Part shown: piece after piece, positions 4,952 to 7,075 of the stretch
Layout of the letters: each line of letters starts with the position of its first letter
Numbering within the stretch: the stretch's first letter is position 1
Source of the DNA: Acidobacteriaceae bacterium UBA1795
GTDB taxonomy: Bacteria; Acidobacteriota; Terriglobia; Terriglobales; Acidobacteriaceae
Direction of reading: 5' to 3'
Length of the DNA: 7,075 bases
Assembly: GCA_002314435.1 (NCBI GenBank)
Contig: DCFV01000158.1
Coordinates: forward strand, 1-7,075
Program-made: the position numbers and the translations under genes
The notes under the pieces: generated by a model
What the model was told of the DNA's origin: nothing
The model's input: the letters and a program-made list of their open reading frames with translations, nothing else
Databases searched by the model: none

Positions 4952-7075
4952 CCTGCGAACTCACTGCAGCCTGAAACCGGGGCGAAACAACATTTCTGGC
5001 TGACGCGCTGGGTGCGGCCCATTGTCTTCTTCGCCGTGGTGCTAACCGTGGCGGGAATCTATCTCGCACTGCAGGTGCCCATCTCGGTCTTCCCTGAGAC
5101 GAACTTTCCGCGCGTGGTGATCGGCGTGGACGCTGGCGCGATGCCGGTGGAGCAGATGGAGGTGACGATCACTCGTCCGCTCGAAGATGCAGTGAACTCC
5201 GTGCAGGGCCTGCAGACCGTGCGGTCGATCACCAGCCGCGGCTCGGCGGAAGTAAGCATCTTCTTCGACTGGAATCTGGATATGATCCGCCAGTTGCAAC
5301 TGGTGGATGCGGCGGTGAGCAAGGTGGCGCAGACGCTGCCGGCCACTGCGCACATCACCACCAACCGACTCACTTTTGCTACATTTCCCATCTTGGGCTA
5401 CAGCTTGTCCTCGGATACTGTTCCGCAGACGCAGCTTTGGGAGATCGCGACATATGAGCTGAAACCGCCGCTGAACCGCGTGGCCGGCGTGAGCACTGTA
5501 GTGGTGCAGGGCGGGCAGGTGCCGGAGTTTCACGTGGTGCCAAACCTCGCACAGATGGCAATCGCTGGCGTGACGATCACCGACCTCTCGAATGCCATCC
5601 AAGCCTCCAACATCGTGGAGTCTCCCGGGCTCTACGAGGAGAGTCACCAGCTGGTGCTCGGTCTGGTGGGCTCGCAGGTACACGACGCCGAGGGGCTTGC
5701 GCAGTTGGTGGTGAAGACGACTGCATCGGGGGCACCGGTACGGCTTGCCGATGTGGCCGTGATTGAGAAATCGGTGGAGCCAGTTTGGACGTCAGTGACT
5801 TCGAACGGCAAGCCCGCAGTGCTGATTAACATCGCACGGCAGCCGGCAAGCAACACAGTGGCCGTGGCAGATGCAGTGGCAGTGCAGATGAAGGAGTTGC
5901 AGAAGAGTTTGCCGCCGGGTGTGCACGTCACGCCGTTCTACGATCAGTCACAATTGGTGCGCGACAGCATTTCGAGCGTGCGAGACGCGATCTTTATTGG
6001 CTTGATTCTGGCCTGCGGCATTCTGTTCTTCTTCCTGCGGGACTGGACTTCCTCGCTCATTGCGGGGATGGTCATCCCGGTCACGATCACCTCCACGATT
6101 GTCGTGTTGAAGCTGCTCGACCAGAGCTTCAACCTGATGACCCTCGGCGGACTGGCGGCGGCGATCGGTCTGGTGATCGACGACGCGATTGTCGTGGTCG
6201 AGAACATCGTGATGCACTACGACAAGGGCGAGACGCGTACCCAAGCAGTGAAGCTGGCGCTGAAGGAAATTACCATTCCTCTCATCGGCTCAACGCTGAC
6301 GCCTGTGGTGGTGTTTCTGCCGCTGGTGTGGGTGAACGGCGTGCCGGGCAGCTTCTTCCGCGCGCTGGCAATCACGATGGCATCAGCGCTGCTGACCTCG
6401 CTGCTGCTTGCACTGACGTGGACGCCGGGGTTGAGCTACCTGCTGCTCCACGAGCAGCGCGGCGCGCGCGATCATAGTGATCATGGTGCGGGTAAGCTGC
6501 TGGAGAGGATTCTCAGTGTGCATCGAACAGTGATTCGCTGGGCTCTACTGCGGCCAGCAATGCTTGGCGCGGCGTGTCTTGTGCTGGCTGCAGGCGCCTG
6601 GCTCGGCTACCGGGCTTTGGGCTCTGACTTGTTGCCGGAGATGGACGAAGGCGGATTCATCCTCGACTACATCATGCCTGCGGGCAGCTCGCTGACGGAG
6701 ACCAACCGCGTGCTGGCTCACGTGGAGCGCATTCTGTGGTCGATGCCAGAGGTGGAAAGCACATCGCGCCGTACAGGCCTGCAGATGGGACTGGCTGCCG
6801 TGACCGAAGCCAACACGGGCGATTTCACGGTCCGGCTGAAGGCCAAACGCTCGCGTGGTATCGACGAGATCATGGCCGATGCACGAGCGCAGATCAAGGC
6901 AACAGAGCCTGAGCTCGACGTGGAGTTCATCCAGATTCTTCAGGACATGATTGGCGATCTCTCGAACGCACCGGAGCCGATCCAGATCAAGATTTTCTCG
7001 CCGGATGAGACGCTGCTGCACGAGTTGGGGCCGCGGGTGGGCGATGCGATTGAGAAGATACCAGGCGTGGTAGAC
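4949..7075 (+). CDS. RND efflux transporter permease subunit (3' partial)
   Basis: Proton-driven inner-membrane pump of the AcrB/CzcA superfamily. The frame is open from the ATG to the window edge, giving 709 of the roughly 1,000-1,050 residues usual for the family. TM1 is at about 22-41 and is followed by the family hallmark VPISVFPETNFPRV (43-56). The first periplasmic porter region runs to about 340. TM2-TM6 lie at about 347-363, 370-390, 397-420, 441-462 and 472-500. A cytoplasmic linker precedes TM7 (about 537-557). The second porter region then begins with LPEMDEGGFILDY (562-574). TM4 contains GLVIDDAIVVVENI with D411-D412, the proton-relay pair equivalent to AcrB D407/D408. That pair favours an HAE-type over an HME metal-type pump, although the context is metal-like. 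The partner lysine expected in TM10 lies outside the window. The linker holds a short DHSDH repeat. The substrate is undetermined. Confidence 0.95.
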   Translation, partial: MPANSLQPETGAKQHFWLTRWVRPIVFFAVVLTVAGIYLALQVPISVFPETNFPRVVIGVDAGAMPVEQMEVTITRPLEDAVNSVQGLQTVRSITSRGSAEVSIFFDWNLDMIRQLQLVDAAVSKVAQTLPATAHITTNRLTFATFPILGYSLSSDTVPQTQLWEIATYELKPPLNRVAGVSTVVVQGGQVPEFHVVPNLAQMAIAGVTITDLSNAIQASNIVESPGLYEESHQLVLGLVGSQVHDAEGLAQLVVKTTASGAPVRLADVAVIEKSVEPVWTSVTSNGKPAVLINIARQPASNTVAVADAVAVQMKELQKSLPPGVHVTPFYDQSQLVRDSISSVRDAIFIGLILACGILFFFLRDWTSSLIAGMVIPVTITSTIVVLKLLDQSFNLMTLGGLAAAIGLVIDDAIVVVENIVMHYDKGETRTQAVKLALKEITIPLIGSTLTPVVVFLPLVWVNGVPGSFFRALAITMASALLTSLLLALTWTPGLSYLLLHEQRGARDHSDHGAGKLLERILSVHRTVIRWALLRPAMLGAACLVLAAGAWLGYRALGSDLLPEMDEGGFILDYIMPAGSSLTETNRVLAHVERILWSMPEVESTSRRTGLQMGLAAVTEANTGDFTVRLKAKRSRGIDEIMADARAQIKATEPELDVEFIQILQDMIGDLSNAPEPIQIKIFSPDETLLHELGPRVGDAIEKIPGVVD
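6470..6487 (+). repeat. 9-bp imperfect tandem repeat in the permease gene
   Basis: GATCATAGT is followed directly by GATCATGGT, a match at 8 of 9 bases and in frame. It encodes Asp-His-Ser, Asp-His-Gly (residues 508-513) in the cytoplasmic TM6-TM7 linker. It looks like a small in-frame duplication in a loop that tolerates length change. Confidence 0.6.

Noticed and set aside
5042..5683. 213-codon minus-strand frame and other minus-strand frames opposite the permease
   Set aside because: The + strand frame is continuous from 4949 to the edge and encodes an unmistakable RND permease. The reverse frames are His/Arg-rich shadows.

Overview
The window reads as a moderately GC-rich Gram-negative chromosome segment in which all genes lie on the + strand. 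Lipoprotein and outer-membrane export signals imply a diderm. The combination of a CusS-like kinase with the H-box sequence HELRAPL, a PepSY-TM protein and a TolC/adaptor/RND set resembles soil Acidobacteriota (Terriglobia). That assignment rests on recognition of sequence style, not on a marker gene, and is only moderately confident.

Layout: (1) 1-957 is the C-terminal part of an OmpR-class sensor histidine kinase, cut by the left window edge. (2) 958-1034 is a 77-bp gap with a small perfect hairpin and a good ribosome binding site. (3) 1035-2237 encodes a PepSY-associated four-helix membrane protein. (4) 2278-3618 encodes a TolC-family outer-membrane channel. (5) 3618-4949 encodes a lipoprotein periplasmic adaptor of the HlyD/AcrA type. 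(6) 4949 to the right edge encodes the first 709 residues of an RND inner-membrane permease; its frame stays open to the last base.

The last three genes form a complete tripartite efflux pump: channel, adaptor and proton-driven permease. They are translationally coupled, and both junctions share the same TGATG stop/start overlap. The PepSY protein lies 40 bp upstream of the channel and probably belongs to the same transcript. The kinase, whose response regulator would normally lie just upstream outside the window, is the obvious candidate regulator.

The substrate cannot be read from the sequence with certainty. The kinase and the PepSY protein point towards metals, haem or siderophores. The permease has the double aspartate in TM4 that is typical of drug-type (HAE) pumps, not the single-aspartate signature of heavy-metal (HME) pumps. 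No mobile element, RNA gene, CRISPR array or antisense gene is supported. No clearly undescribed system is visible; the most interesting points are the PepSY-plus-pump pairing and the predicted phosphatase-impaired kinase.
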